This document shows positions 54,705 through 63,080 of a stretch of 64,000 nucleotides of DNA, piece after piece (position 1 is the stretch's first letter; the number at the start of each line of letters is the position of its first letter). A model generated the notes under the pieces. That model saw only the letters and a list, made by a program, of their open reading frames with translations, searched no databases and was not told the origin of the DNA. The stretch is from positions 6,014,001 to 6,078,000 of the forward strand of contig NZ_AP022596.1 in NCBI RefSeq assembly GCF_010731895.1. Reading direction: 5' to 3'. The stretch is from Mycolicibacterium helvum. GTDB lineage: Bacteria; Actinomycetota; Actinomycetes; Mycobacteriales; Mycobacteriaceae. The translations under genes were made by a program, and so were the position numbers.

Positions 54705-55981
54705 AGGGACTGCCTGAATCGTCGGCGGTGCTCGGTCATAGCATCGGCGAAGCACTCCTGCGGTGCGCGGATTACTCCGGCTCCGATCTGGCCACCGTCG
54801 CGGCCGGCCAACCCGACATCCATCACCGGCAATATGCCCGTGTCGAGCACCTTGCGGGCATCGATCCCGGTTGGGGTGCCTCGGAAACTGAACTGCGGGA
54901 TCCGGTAGGTGTTGTTTTCGCCATAGGTAATGGCATACATCTCGAGGTTACGGTCGATCATCACTTCCGGTGAACCGCCCTGGTACTCCTGCAGCGACAA
55001 TGCGCAGGCTTGCGCGAATCCGCCCAGCCCGATGGTCTCGGTGATCGGGGACTCCCCGCCCATCCAGGTGATCTCGTCTTCGGTGTGACCGGCAAACAGC
55101 TTGCCCTGGTGAATCGGCGGTGGCCCTTCAAACCAGGTGTTCCCGGTACCGGCCAGCTTGATAGCGAAGCCGCGGCAGGAGAACGCCATTGCCGAGACCA
55201 GCGTGGCGCCGGGTACGACCATGGCGTCGGCCGAAGCTTTGGCTGCCGCCATCGACAATCGCAGAAAGAAGTAGTCGTTTTCGGCCAGATGCAGCATGGC
55301 TTCCCGAACCCCGGGAACCCTGTCGTCGACCATGTCCAGGATCGCCGGCAAGATCTCGCGGTTGAACAGAATCGATGCGGCGGCGTTACGGCTGTGCACT
55401 TCGTCGCCCATGCGCAAGGCACGAGCGATCAGGGGTTTGAGGGCGACCCCGCCTTGGCGGCGGATCGCCTCGCCGACGACGGGAGCAAGTTCATTGTTGA
55501 CTTGCAGAAGCCGCTGGTGCACACCGTCGTCGTAGCAACCGTAGTTCAGCCGGCGCGGCTCCTTACCTTCGTAGAAGTTGCAGAAGGCTCGGTTGCCGTG
55601 GGTGCGGTTCTCCACGACAAACACGGGCATGGACGCGGTGTAGATGCCGGCGAGCGAGCCGACCGCGGAGTGGTCCTGGCACGCACCTACTTCGATCGCT
55701 CCGGTCTCGAACCGTTCGATGGCCTCATCTCGATCCGCGGCCAGACCTTCGAACAGCGCGCCACCGATCAGTGCATCACGCTGGCCGCCCACATATTGCG
55801 ACCATGGCATCGGGGCACCCGAGGTCAGCACCAGGTTGTCTCGATACCCCGGCAGCACCTCGCCTGCAGGCTTGACATCCACGACCCAGGGATCGGCGTC
55901 GTTGAGCCGGGTGAACGACTCGACGTTCGCCTCTTCGATGGAGCGGAAACCCGGCGCAGCGCCACGTTCGGTACTCACCAT
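54701..55981 (-). CDS. DUF1116 family protein (YlbE/AllG-like)
   Basis: 426-residue protein of the DUF1116 family. Visible family segments are LTSGAPMPWSQYVGGQRDAL, GAIEVGACQDHSAVGSLAGI, SMPVFVVENRTHGNRAFCNF, ILFNREILPAILDMVDD and GGSPEVMIDRNLEMYAITY. In E. coli the DUF1116 protein YlbE acts with FdrA and YlbF in oxamate carbamoyl transfer at the end of allantoin use. No FdrA or YlbF homologue and no carbamate kinase are seen here, so this lone copy may act on a different carbamoyl- or amide-type substrate. It overlaps SDR 3 by 7 bases and SDR 2 by 4. Confidence 0.82.
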   Translation of the reverse strand: MVSTERGAAPGFRSIEEANVESFTRLNDADPWVVDVKPAGEVLPGYRDNLVLTSGAPMPWSQYVGGQRDALIGGALFEGLAADRDEAIERFETGAIEVGACQDHSAVGSLAGIYTASMPVFVVENRTHGNRAFCNFYEGKEPRRLNYGCYDDGVHQRLLQVNNELAPVVGEAIRRQGGVALKPLIARALRMGDEVHSRNAAASILFNREILPAILDMVDDRVPGVREAMLHLAENDYFFLRLSMAAAKASADAMVVPGATLVSAMAFSCRGFAIKLAGTGNTWFEGPPPIHQGKLFAGHTEDEITWMGGESPITETIGLGGFAQACALSLQEYQGGSPEVMIDRNLEMYAITYGENNTYRIPQFSFRGTPTGIDARKVLDTGILPVMDVGLAGRDGGQIGAGVIRAPQECFADAMTEHRRRFRQSL

Positions 55982-56706
55982 GCGACGACGCCTCCGTCGA
56001 CGAGCAACGTTTGAGCGGTGATGAACGAGGCGCGAGGTGACAGCAGGAACTCGACGGCCTCGGCGACCTCTTCAGGCTCACCGATTCGCTTGAGCATCGC
56101 GTAACTGGCGCTGACCTCTTCGCCACCGGACACCCGAGCCATCGAGGGGCTCATCGGTGCGCGAATGACACCGGGTGCGACATTGTTGACCCGGATTCCC
56201 CGCGGAGCCAGTTCCTCAGCCAGGTAGCGGGTGTAGGCGGCGATGCCAGCCTTCGTCGCGCCGTATACCGAGGCGCCACGGAAGCGGCCGAAGTGCCCGG
56301 TGAGGCTACCGATGTTGACGATGGCGCTGCCCGCTGTGAGCAGCGGCGCGACTGCATCGGTGACACGCGCCATCCCGGCGATGTTCACCTGGAACATCAG
56401 CTCCAGCTTCGCCTCATCCAACTCCCCCAGGAACGAATCTCGGAGAATCCCAGCACAATTGACCAGACCAAACAGCGACTCGCCATCCTCGACCACTGAA
56501 GACACTGCCGAGTTGACGCTTTCACGGTTGCTGATATCCATCGCGACTGCGAGCGTTCCGGTCAACCCCTCCTGCTCGACATTGAATGCGTCAATGGACG
56601 GCTTGAGGTCGGCAGCGACTGGCACATATCCGCTTTGCAGAAGCCGGCGACAGATGGCCTGCCCGATGACGCCGGCTCCTCCCGTCACGATGACTTTGTT
56701 GCTCAA
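55975..56706 (-). CDS. Short-chain dehydrogenase/reductase (island SDR 3)
   Basis: 243-residue SDR, first gene of the long leftward operon. Cofactor loop VIVTGGAGVIGQAICRRLL, NAG-type LVNCAGILRDSFLGE, Ser in IVNIGSLTGHFGRFRG, Y-x3-K in SVYGATKAGIAAYTR, end LSPRASFITAQTLLVDGG. The start region MSNKVIV at 56706 follows GGAAGAGACG. The spacer to the GntR gene carries operator-like inverted repeats, so this promoter is the probable main control point for the eight genes to 48488. Confidence 0.88.
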   Translation of the reverse strand: MSNKVIVTGGAGVIGQAICRRLLQSGYVPVAADLKPSIDAFNVEQEGLTGTLAVAMDISNRESVNSAVSSVVEDGESLFGLVNCAGILRDSFLGELDEAKLELMFQVNIAGMARVTDAVAPLLTAGSAIVNIGSLTGHFGRFRGASVYGATKAGIAAYTRYLAEELAPRGIRVNNVAPGVIRAPMSPSMARVSGGEEVSASYAMLKRIGEPEEVAEAVEFLLSPRASFITAQTLLVDGGVVAW

Positions 56707-56763
56707 CGTCTCTTCCTTCCCGAAAGCGTGTCGTCCATCACGTGTTTGACCAGTCTCATCGAT

Positions 56764-56794
56764 AAAGACCTATTGGTCAAGTTTTTAGGTCTTT
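56764..56794. promoter_or_regulatory. Inverted-repeat operator in the gntR / SDR 3 spacer
   Basis: AAAGACCTA (56764-56772) and TAGGTCTTT (56786-56794) form a perfect 9-base inverted repeat around TTGGTCAAGTTTT. The AT-rich character and the GGTCT/AGACC core are shared with sites at 48437, 56838, 60084, 60091 and 60144. Position between the divergent GntR and operon genes fits an operator for the GntR protein. Confidence 0.65.
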
Positions 56795-56833
56795 AAATAA
56801 GCGCGTTGCTCGTGGCGTTCCGCGGGTCAGATC

Positions 56834-56849
56834 TTTGGTCTATAGGGCG
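56834..56849. promoter_or_regulatory. Second operator-like site before gntR
   Basis: TTTGGTCTATAGGGCG lies 64 bases before the GntR ATG. Its reverse complement contains CTATAGACCA, found again at 60087-60096 before the permease gene. Candidate autoregulatory site. Confidence 0.5.
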
Positions 56850-56912
56850 AGGCAATGACCATTCCTGGCGGCGCGCTGCGCTAACCTGTCGATAACACGG
56901 GAAGGGGCCGAC

Positions 56913-57650
56913 ATGGCGGCAGACAGCGGGGCGGTCCTCAGTCCCGTTCGGCAGATACCGGCTCACGAGCTGGTGGTCGATCAGATGCGCCGCGCTTTGG
57001 AGCTCGGGCAATTCCGCCCCGGAGACCGGTTGCCCACTGAGCGCGAGTTGTCCGAGATGCTTGATGTTTCGCGCACCACGGTGCGCACGGCGGTGGCCGT
57101 GCTCGAACGCGAAGGTCTCATCGGAGTGCGCCGTGGCCGCGGCGGCGGCTTCACCGTGCTGTCGCCGCAGATCGACACCGCAGAAATGCGCCGGGAGCTG
57201 CGCAACAACAAGCGCGCGATCCGCGACGCATTCGACTACCGCATCATCGTCGAGACCGGCGCCACCCGGCTGGCGGCCTCGCGGCGGCGCGCCGCGCACC
57301 TGAGCGCCCTGCACAAATTGCTCGCCGGCATGGATGCGGCCTTGGAAGTGGCGCTCAGCGATCAGTCCGCCCAGCACACCATCGAATTCCAGACCCTGGA
57401 CTCGGCGTTTCACATGGGCATCGCCCAGGCCGCCGAAAACGATCGACTGCTCGATGCAGTGGCCGACGCGCGACGGCGCATGTGGGTGCCGGTTGGCGCG
57501 ATTTTCGGCCGGCTGGAGACGAACGCCAACGATTACCACTCCGCGATACTGGAAGCCGTCGAAAAGAAGGAACCCGAACTGGCCGCCGCGCAGATGGAGG
57601 CTCATATCAATGACACCCGGTGCACCATCGAAGCCTGGCTCAAGCGCTGA
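56913..57650 (+). CDS. GntR family transcriptional regulator, FadR subfamily (FCD domain)
   Basis: 245-residue regulator. The winged helix at about residues 10-80 reads LVVDQMRRALELGQFRPGDR, LPTERELSEMLDVSRTTVRT and AVAVLEREGLIGVRRGRGGG. The FCD ligand domain follows, with DYRIIVETGATRLAA and FHMGIAQAAENDRLLDAV; its histidines and Asp could bind a metal or carboxylate effector. ATG 56913 follows GAAGGGG. It is the only rightward gene in the middle of the island and divergent from the main operon, so it probably senses the island's substrate or an intermediate and binds the GGTCT/AGACC sites. Confidence 0.92.
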   Translation: MAADSGAVLSPVRQIPAHELVVDQMRRALELGQFRPGDRLPTERELSEMLDVSRTTVRTAVAVLEREGLIGVRRGRGGGFTVLSPQIDTAEMRRELRNNKRAIRDAFDYRIIVETGATRLAASRRRAAHLSALHKLLAGMDAALEVALSDQSAQHTIEFQTLDSAFHMGIAQAAENDRLLDAVADARRRMWVPVGAIFGRLETNANDYHSAILEAVEKKEPELAAAQMEAHINDTRCTIEAWLKR

Positions 57651-57663
57651 GAATCCTGGTTAG

Positions 57664-58431
57664 TCAACGGGTTTCGGGAATCTCAGGCAACGTCTGGCCG
57701 CCATCGACGATCAACGACTGTCCGGTCACGAATCCAGCCTGCTCACTGGCAAAGAACATCGCGGCCGCTGCGACGTCGGCCGGTGCCCCCAACCGGCGCT
57801 GGGGGATGGCTGCCACCATGCCGGCGATGGCCTCCTCCCCCAGCCCGTCGAGCCCTTCTGTGGCGATACTGCCGGGGAGGACCGCGTTGATCGTGACACC
57901 GTCCGGAGCCAATTCCAGGGCAGCCGAACGCACAAATCCCAGTTGGGCAGCCTTGCTCGCCCCGTAATGCCCCAGCCCGGCGTAGCCCGTTACCGGTCCG
58001 GTGATCGAAGACGTCACCACCACCCGGCCCCGACCGCTGGCCCGCAGCGCGTCCCGACATGCCTGCACGCTGAAGATGGTGCCGGCGACATTGGTGGCGA
58101 AGATCGACCTCAGCCCGTCATCGTCGAGTGCATCCAGGTCGCACTCGGGGTAAATCCCAGCGTTGGCGCACAACACATCCATACCGCCGAGGATTCCGAC
58201 GGCGTCGGCGGCCATCCGGTGACATGACTGCCGGTCAGACACATCCGCGACGATCGAATACACCCGCGCGCCGTGGACACTCAAGCGCCGTACCGCGGCA
58301 TCGAGCTTGTCTGCCGATCGTCCGCTGATGACCACGGCCGCCCCGGCCTCGGCGAAGCCTCTGGCGATACCGACACCGATGCCCTGGCTTCCGCCGGTCA
58401 CCAGCACTTTCATCGTCGACCAGTCGGTCAC
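57664..58431 (-). CDS. Short-chain dehydrogenase/reductase (island SDR 4)
   Basis: 255-residue SDR. Cofactor loop VLVTGGSQGIGVGIARGFAE; NAG in LCANAGIYPECDLDAL; Ser in VVVTSSITGPVTGYAGL; Y-x3-K in HYGASKAAQLGFVR; end SEQAGFVTGQSLIVDGGQ. Three starts are possible: GTG 58461, GTG 58431 and ATG 58413. 58431 is preferred because AAAGGG lies about 9 bases upstream. It follows the permease gene by 48 bases on the same strand, and converges with gntR with a 13-base gap. Confidence 0.86.
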   Translation of the reverse strand: MTDWSTMKVLVTGGSQGIGVGIARGFAEAGAAVVISGRSADKLDAAVRRLSVHGARVYSIVADVSDRQSCHRMAADAVGILGGMDVLCANAGIYPECDLDALDDDGLRSIFATNVAGTIFSVQACRDALRASGRGRVVVTSSITGPVTGYAGLGHYGASKAAQLGFVRSAALELAPDGVTINAVLPGSIATEGLDGLGEEAIAGMVAAIPQRRLGAPADVAAAAMFFASEQAGFVTGQSLIVDGGQTLPEIPETR

Positions 58432-58479
58432 TTCAACAATCCCTTTCGTGGATACCGTCACACCACGCCCTGCTGCGGA

Positions 58480-60006
58480 CTACTTGACGGGGTGTTCGAT
58501 CTGGTGGTCGTCGAAGACGGTCGACCCGATGCGCTCATACAGATCCGGACGCGCTTTGCGCCAGTACAGTGCCAGCCCCAACGAGAACGCGAACAACCCG
58601 ACCACGATGTAGGGGATCAGCTTGAAGAACAGCGTTCCCGACGCCGAACCTGCTGCCGCGGTGATGTTGGAGGCCATCAGGTAGATGACGTACACCATGC
58701 CGGCTCCACCCAGGATGGGCGCCAACAACGTCCGCCACCAGCTGGCGGTCTCGGGATGTTGCTTCTTGACATGGAAGTACACAACGGTGGCCACCGAGGA
58801 CATGGTTTGCACGATCAGCAGGCAGATCGTCGCCAGGATGCCGACCAGCACAAAGAGCACAGCGTATGGGTCAGCGCCACTGACGGCACAGATGATCAGC
58901 ACGATGCCGGCGAACACGCTTTGAGTCAGCGATGCAATCCACGGCGACGCATGCCTGGGGTGAGCTTCGCCGAGCCGGCGCGGCAGCAGACCGTCCCGAC
59001 CGAAAGCGAAGAGATAGCGGGCCGCGGAGTTGTGAATCGCCAGCGCGCAGGCGAACGACCCGCCCAGCACCAACCACTCGAAAACGGTGACTGCCCAATG
59101 CCCCAAGTACAGCTCGGCCGGCGCGTAGAGCATATCGAACGGCGTTGGGCCGGAAGCTAATTCGACAGCTTTCGCGGGCCCGTTGCCCACGATGACCCCC
59201 CAGGCGATGAACGTGTAGAACACTCCGATGCTGATCACCGCGATAATGGTGGCGCGCGGGACGATCGTCTTCGGGTCCTTGGACTCCTCACCGTAGATGG
59301 CCGTCGACTCGAACCCGACCCAGGACCAGAACGCCATCAGCAAGCCGAGCCCGACCACTCCCCCAGATACGCCATTGGTGCTCAACGCCGTCAGCGGATT
59401 CAACGAGGTGAAGCTCATCCCGTCGGGATGATGCGCCAGCGAGGCCACCGCGCTGATGCCGAGCACGGCCAGTTCGGCCACCAGGACCACCCCTAGCACC
59501 TTGGCGGCTACCGAGATGTCCCAATGCGACAGCACCGCGATGACGACAAGGCAGATGACGGCGTAGAAGATCCACGGCAAGTCGATCCCGAACTGAGCCG
59601 TGAAGGCCTGGTCAGCAAAAGCGGAGAAGATACCGATCAGACCGGCTTCCATGATCATGTAGGTGAACATCGACATCACCCCGGCGGGCAGCCCGGGGAT
59701 CTTTGACCACCCTCGCGACACGAACGTGTAAAACGCGCCCGCAGCCGTGATGTGCCTGGCCAATGCGACGAAGCCGATACTGAACACCAAAAGCACAACG
59801 GTGGCGATGATGAAACCACCAGGCGCCCCTAGGCCGTTGCCGAAACCAACCGCGACAGGCAGATTGCCTGACATCGCCGTGATCGGCGCCGAGAACGCCA
59901 CCACCATGAACACCACACCGGCCAAGCCGATCGCGCCTCGCTTGAGAGTGTGTCCACCTTCGGCGCCACCGGTGGCGTCGACCGCCTGTGCTGGTTTGAC
60001 GGCCAT
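58480..60006 (-). CDS. APC-family amino acid/amine permease
   Basis: 508-residue secondary transporter with about twelve helices. The N-terminal signature AIGLAGVVFMVVAFSAPITA is that of the APC superfamily, and ALARHITAAGAFYTFVSRG follows. The conserved segment of helices 6-8 has MAFWSWVGFESTAIYGEESK and DPKTIVPRATIIAVISIGVF. The C-terminus is a short polar tail. ATG 60006 follows AAAGGCGGGC. It may bring in the amine or amino-acid substrate of the GS-like ligases, like PuuP in the E. coli putrescine pathway, but specificity cannot be read. The spacer to glsA contains two operator-like sites. Confidence 0.88.
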   Translation of the reverse strand: MAVKPAQAVDATGGAEGGHTLKRGAIGLAGVVFMVVAFSAPITAMSGNLPVAVGFGNGLGAPGGFIIATVVLLVFSIGFVALARHITAAGAFYTFVSRGWSKIPGLPAGVMSMFTYMIMEAGLIGIFSAFADQAFTAQFGIDLPWIFYAVICLVVIAVLSHWDISVAAKVLGVVLVAELAVLGISAVASLAHHPDGMSFTSLNPLTALSTNGVSGGVVGLGLLMAFWSWVGFESTAIYGEESKDPKTIVPRATIIAVISIGVFYTFIAWGVIVGNGPAKAVELASGPTPFDMLYAPAELYLGHWAVTVFEWLVLGGSFACALAIHNSAARYLFAFGRDGLLPRRLGEAHPRHASPWIASLTQSVFAGIVLIICAVSGADPYAVLFVLVGILATICLLIVQTMSSVATVVYFHVKKQHPETASWWRTLLAPILGGAGMVYVIYLMASNITAAAGSASGTLFFKLIPYIVVGLFAFSLGLALYWRKARPDLYERIGSTVFDDHQIEHPVK

Positions 60007-60081
60007 AGAGCCCGCCTTTCGTATCGGGGGTGACCTACATCACCGCTGACGGCGAGCGTAGATCCTTAAAGAACTAAAAAC

Positions 60082-60154
60082 AAGACCTATAGACCATATG
60101 TTGATAGTCGTGACATGCTGTTAACGGCGTTGAAGACAGTAAAGGTCTTAAACC
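60082..60154. promoter_or_regulatory. Operator-like sites in the permease / glutaminase spacer
   Basis: AAGACCTATAGACCA (60082-60096) and AAAGGTCTTAAACC (60141-60154) lie in the 169-base spacer between divergent permease and glutaminase genes. Both carry the AGACC/GGTCT core of the island, and CTATAGACCA repeats a motif before gntR. They would allow joint control of uptake and glutaminase. Confidence 0.55.
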
Positions 60155-60175
60155 CCAGCCTTTGGAGCAAAACCG

Positions 60176-61135
60176 ATGTCTATGTCCGACGGGATGAAAA
60201 CGATGGCAACCTGCGCGGAACCATCAACTGAGGCCGAAAGGCTGACGGCTCATCTCAATACCGCTGCGAAATGCGGGCAACGCGCCTCCATCACCGGGAC
60301 CGTGAGCAGCCAGATCCCCGCCTTGGCCGCAGTGCCCGCCACCAAGTTTGCGATGGCCGTCGCCACTGTCGACGGAGCGCTGCTGCACACCGGCGACAGC
60401 GCAGAACCGTTCTCGATCCAGAGCCTGTCGAAGCTCTTCGCTTTGTGCGTGCTGCTGCAGCAATGCCCCGACGCATGGCTCGAGATCGGCTGGGGCCCCA
60501 CCAACGCCGGCTACGGATCCGTTGCCGACCTGGAACGTAACAACGGCAGGCCCGCCAACCCCTTCGTCAACTCCGGCGCGATCGTCGTCACCGATCGCTT
60601 GATCACGCACCGCGGTGACCCGGTTGGCGCAACCATCGGCTTGCTCCGCAGTGTCGATCCGCACGCCGCCGTCACCTCCGACGCCAGGGTGGCGCTGTCA
60701 GAGACACTGACCGGGCACCGCAATTCGGCCATCGCGCATGTTCTGGCCGAGCACGGAGTGCTGCAGAATCCGATCGACCACGTCCTGCAGCAGTACTTCG
60801 GCCAGTGCGCGATCACAGCCAACGTCCAGACCATCGCCCGGGCAGCACTTTTTCTGGCGGACCGGACCGGCAACAACAACCCACTTGACGAAGCCTCGGT
60901 TCGACGGGTGAACGCCGTCCTGCTCACCTCAGGCATGTATGGCGCCGCCGGCGACATTGCCTACCGGATCGGACTACCCGCCAAGAGCGGCATCGGCGGC
61001 GGGATCGTGGCCATCATGCCCGGCCGCGGCACCATCTGCGTGTGGAGCCCACCCCTGGACCGCGACGGCAACTCCGCAGGCGCGATTGCCGCCATCGAAG
61101 AATTCGCCCGCCTCGCCCGGTGGTCGGTCTTCTAA
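60176..61135 (+). CDS. glsA: Glutaminase (serine-dependent beta-lactamase fold)
   Basis: 319-residue glutaminase hydrolysing L-glutamine to glutamate and ammonia. The catalytic S-x-x-K is in [17 protein letters not shown]. The other signatures are [20 protein letters not shown], the Asn-rich substrate pocket, [36 protein letters not shown] and [20 protein letters not shown], followed by [23 protein letters not shown] 60176 or 60182 may be used. It is divergent from the permease with shared operator-like sites. In this setting it may supply glutamate, or possibly act on gamma-glutamyl amides. It ends the island; the exonuclease gene follows 14 bases on. Confidence 0.92.
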   Translation: MSMSDGMKTMATCAEPSTEAERLTAHLNTAAKCGQRASITGTVSSQIPALAAVPATKFAMAVATVDGALLHTGDSAEPFSIQSLSKLFALCVLLQQCPDAWLEIGWGPTNAGYGSVADLERNNGRPANPFVNSGAIVVTDRLITHRGDPVGATIGLLRSVDPHAAVTSDARVALSETLTGHRNSAIAHVLAEHGVLQNPIDHVLQQYFGQCAITANVQTIARAALFLADRTGNNNPLDEASVRRVNAVLLTSGMYGAAGDIAYRIGLPAKSGIGGGIVAIMPGRGTICVWSPPLDRDGNSAGAIAAIEEFARLARWSVF

Positions 61136-61149
61136 GCGGACCAGGCAGG

Positions 61150-62127
61150 ATGGCTGGCATGTCTGCACCGGTGTTACTCCTCGACGGCGCCAGCATGTGG
61201 TTTCGTTCGTTCTTCGGCGTGCCTTCGTCCATCACCGCGCCCGACGGCAGGCCGGTCAACGCTGTGCGGGGGTTCCTCGACAGTGTGGCGACACTGATCA
61301 CCCGGGAACGCCCCAACCGGCTGGTGGTGTGCCTCGATCTGGACTGGCGCCCGCAATTCCGGGTCGACGCGATCCCGTCGTACAAGGCGCACCGGGTCGC
61401 CATCGAGAAAGACCCTGAAAAGGCAACCGGTGAAACAGATTTGGAGGAGGTTCCGGACGAGCTGAGCCCGCAGGTCGAGATGATCATGGAGCTGCTCGGC
61501 GCATTCGGGATCGCCACCGCGGGCGCAGCGGGTTTCGAGGCCGACGACGTGCTGGGCACGCTGGCCACTGCCGAAAAGCGCGATCCGGTCGTGGTTGTCA
61601 GCGGTGACCGCGATCTGCTGCAGCTGGTGGGCGACGACCCGGTGGCGGTGCGGGTGCTCTATCTGGGCCGGGGACTGTCGAACGCGACGAAGTTCGGGCC
61701 GGCCGAGGTCGCCGAGCGCTACGGAGTGCCGCTGCATCGGGCGGGGTCGGCCTACGCCGAACTGGCTCTGCTGCGCGGTGATCCGTCCGACGGGCTACCC
61801 GGGGTGCCGGGCGTCGGGGAGAAGACCGCGGCCACGCTGCTCGCCCAGTACGGCTCGCTGGCCGACATCCTGGCGGCCGCCCACGACCCGAAATCCAAGC
61901 TATCCAAAGCTATTCGCGCCAAGCTGCTGGCCGCCACCGATTACATCGAGGCAGCCGGCCCGGTGGTGCTGGTGGCCCGCGATGCGCCCATCGAGTTCTC
62001 CACTGCCGACGATCGGCTGCCGCTGGCGGCCGCCGACCCCGCCCGCGTCGCAGACCTGGCCCACGCGTATGGCGTCAGCTCGTCGATCGCGCGCCTGCAG
62101 AAAGCGCTCGACGCGCTGCCCGACTAA
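61150..62127 (+). CDS. 5'-3' exonuclease (FEN/Pol I N-terminal-like)
   Basis: 325-residue structure-specific nuclease of the Pol I 5'-exonuclease class without a polymerase part. It begins [20 protein letters not shown]; acidic residues in [11 protein letters not shown] and [13 protein letters not shown] bind metal, and the helix-hairpin-helix [20 protein letters not shown] binds DNA. Rv2090 is the M. tuberculosis counterpart, directly beside pepE there. It aids RNA primer or flap removal; redundancy with PolA is likely. ATG 61150 is used by analogy with Rv2090. Confidence 0.93.
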   Translation: MAGMSAPVLLLDGASMWFRSFFGVPSSITAPDGRPVNAVRGFLDSVATLITRERPNRLVVCLDLDWRPQFRVDAIPSYKAHRVAIEKDPEKATGETDLEEVPDELSPQVEMIMELLGAFGIATAGAAGFEADDVLGTLATAEKRDPVVVVSGDRDLLQLVGDDPVAVRVLYLGRGLSNATKFGPAEVAERYGVPLHRAGSAYAELALLRGDPSDGLPGVPGVGEKTAATLLAQYGSLADILAAAHDPKSKLSKAIRAKLLAATDYIEAAGPVVLVARDAPIEFSTADDRLPLAAADPARVADLAHAYGVSSSIARLQKALDALPD

Positions 62128-62139
62128 GCCGGATTCATA

Positions 62140-62242
62140 CCGAGATTGACGCTAGCGCGGACGCTTCTCGAACTGACCCTCGCCAGCGTCGACCTCGGCG
62201 CAGCGAAAGCTTGAGCAGAACACTGGCTGAGTACAATCTCGG
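62140..62242. repeat. Spaced inverted repeat after the exonuclease gene
   Basis: CCGAGATTG (62140-62148) and CAATCTCGG (62234-62242) are exact inverse copies about 85 bases apart in the 135-base spacer between two convergent genes. They could base-pair as a long-loop terminator or be the ends of a small dispersed element. No ORF or RNA gene was recognised inside. Confidence 0.4.
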
Positions 62243-62262
62243 CACAAATAGCGCGGCAAAGC

Positions 62263-63024
62263 CTACTTCGGCCGGCCGACCTCGTATGTGCCCTTGTCGT
62301 CCTGGAACGTCACCGTCACCTGGCGCTTGGTGCCGTCGATGCTCACCTCGCAGGTGAAGGTGTCACCCTTCTTGACCGTGGGGTTCGCACCGTTGTTGCA
62401 CTTCACGTCCTTGACGTTCTTGGCGCCGTAGCCGTTGGTCTCGTCGGTGAGGATCTGCTGCACGCCGACCTGAGCCTTGCCGATATCCAGCTTGGTTGTG
62501 ACGAAGAAGCCGGGCTTCCAGAAGCCCATCACCAGCACGACGGCGACGACGATCGCGGCCAGCACACCGACCACGGCGAAAATCACAGTCGAGGACTTCT
62601 TGGCGCCTTCCTCCCCGACGGGCGGGTAGGGAGCGTACTGACCGGGATCGCCCGGTTGCTGCGGGTACTGGCCGTACTGCGGCTGACCGTACTGGCCTGG
62701 CTGGGCAGGCTGACCGTACTGGCCCGGCTGGCCGTAGGCACCCGGGTTGTATTCGGTCGGAGCCTGGTACGGCTGTTGCGGGTACCCCTGCGTCGGCTGC
62801 TGACCGTACTGCGGGTACTGCTGCTGGGTATAGGCGGGCGGTTGCCACGCCGGGGGCTCGCTGGTCGGCTGCTGCCAGGCCGGCGTCTCACCGCCCGGCG
62901 TCTCCGGCTGCGGCCAGGCCGGCGCAGCGGGTGCGGGCTGCTCGGAGCCGGGGGCGGGCTGATCCTGACCCTGCGCGGGCTGGCCCTGCCAGGGATTGGG
63001 GTCAGATCCCTGCGGTCCGCTCAT
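62263..63024 (-). CDS. DUF4333 membrane protein with Pro/Gln/Tyr-rich cytoplasmic tail
   Basis: 253-residue mycobacterial envelope protein. The N-terminal 150 residues are low complexity, rich in Pro, Gln, Tyr and Gly with repeats such as [20 protein letters not shown]. One membrane helix ([20 protein letters not shown]) is followed by a DUF4333 domain outside the membrane, with [17 protein letters not shown] and a Cys pair in [23 protein letters not shown] 63024 follows AAGGAGAG. It corresponds in position to Rv2091c. The function is not known. It lies 56 bases after helY on the same strand. Confidence 0.88.
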   Translation of the reverse strand: MSGPQGSDPNPWQGQPAQGQDQPAPGSEQPAPAAPAWPQPETPGGETPAWQQPTSEPPAWQPPAYTQQQYPQYGQQPTQGYPQQPYQAPTEYNPGAYGQPGQYGQPAQPGQYGQPQYGQYPQQPGDPGQYAPYPPVGEEGAKKSSTVIFAVVGVLAAIVVAVVLVMGFWKPGFFVTTKLDIGKAQVGVQQILTDETNGYGAKNVKDVKCNNGANPTVKKGDTFTCEVSIDGTKRQVTVTFQDDKGTYEVGRPK

Positions 63025-63080
63025 CGTCTCTCCTTGATCTGGTAGCGATTCGCCGCTCCCACCGTAGCGTTTGCACAACC

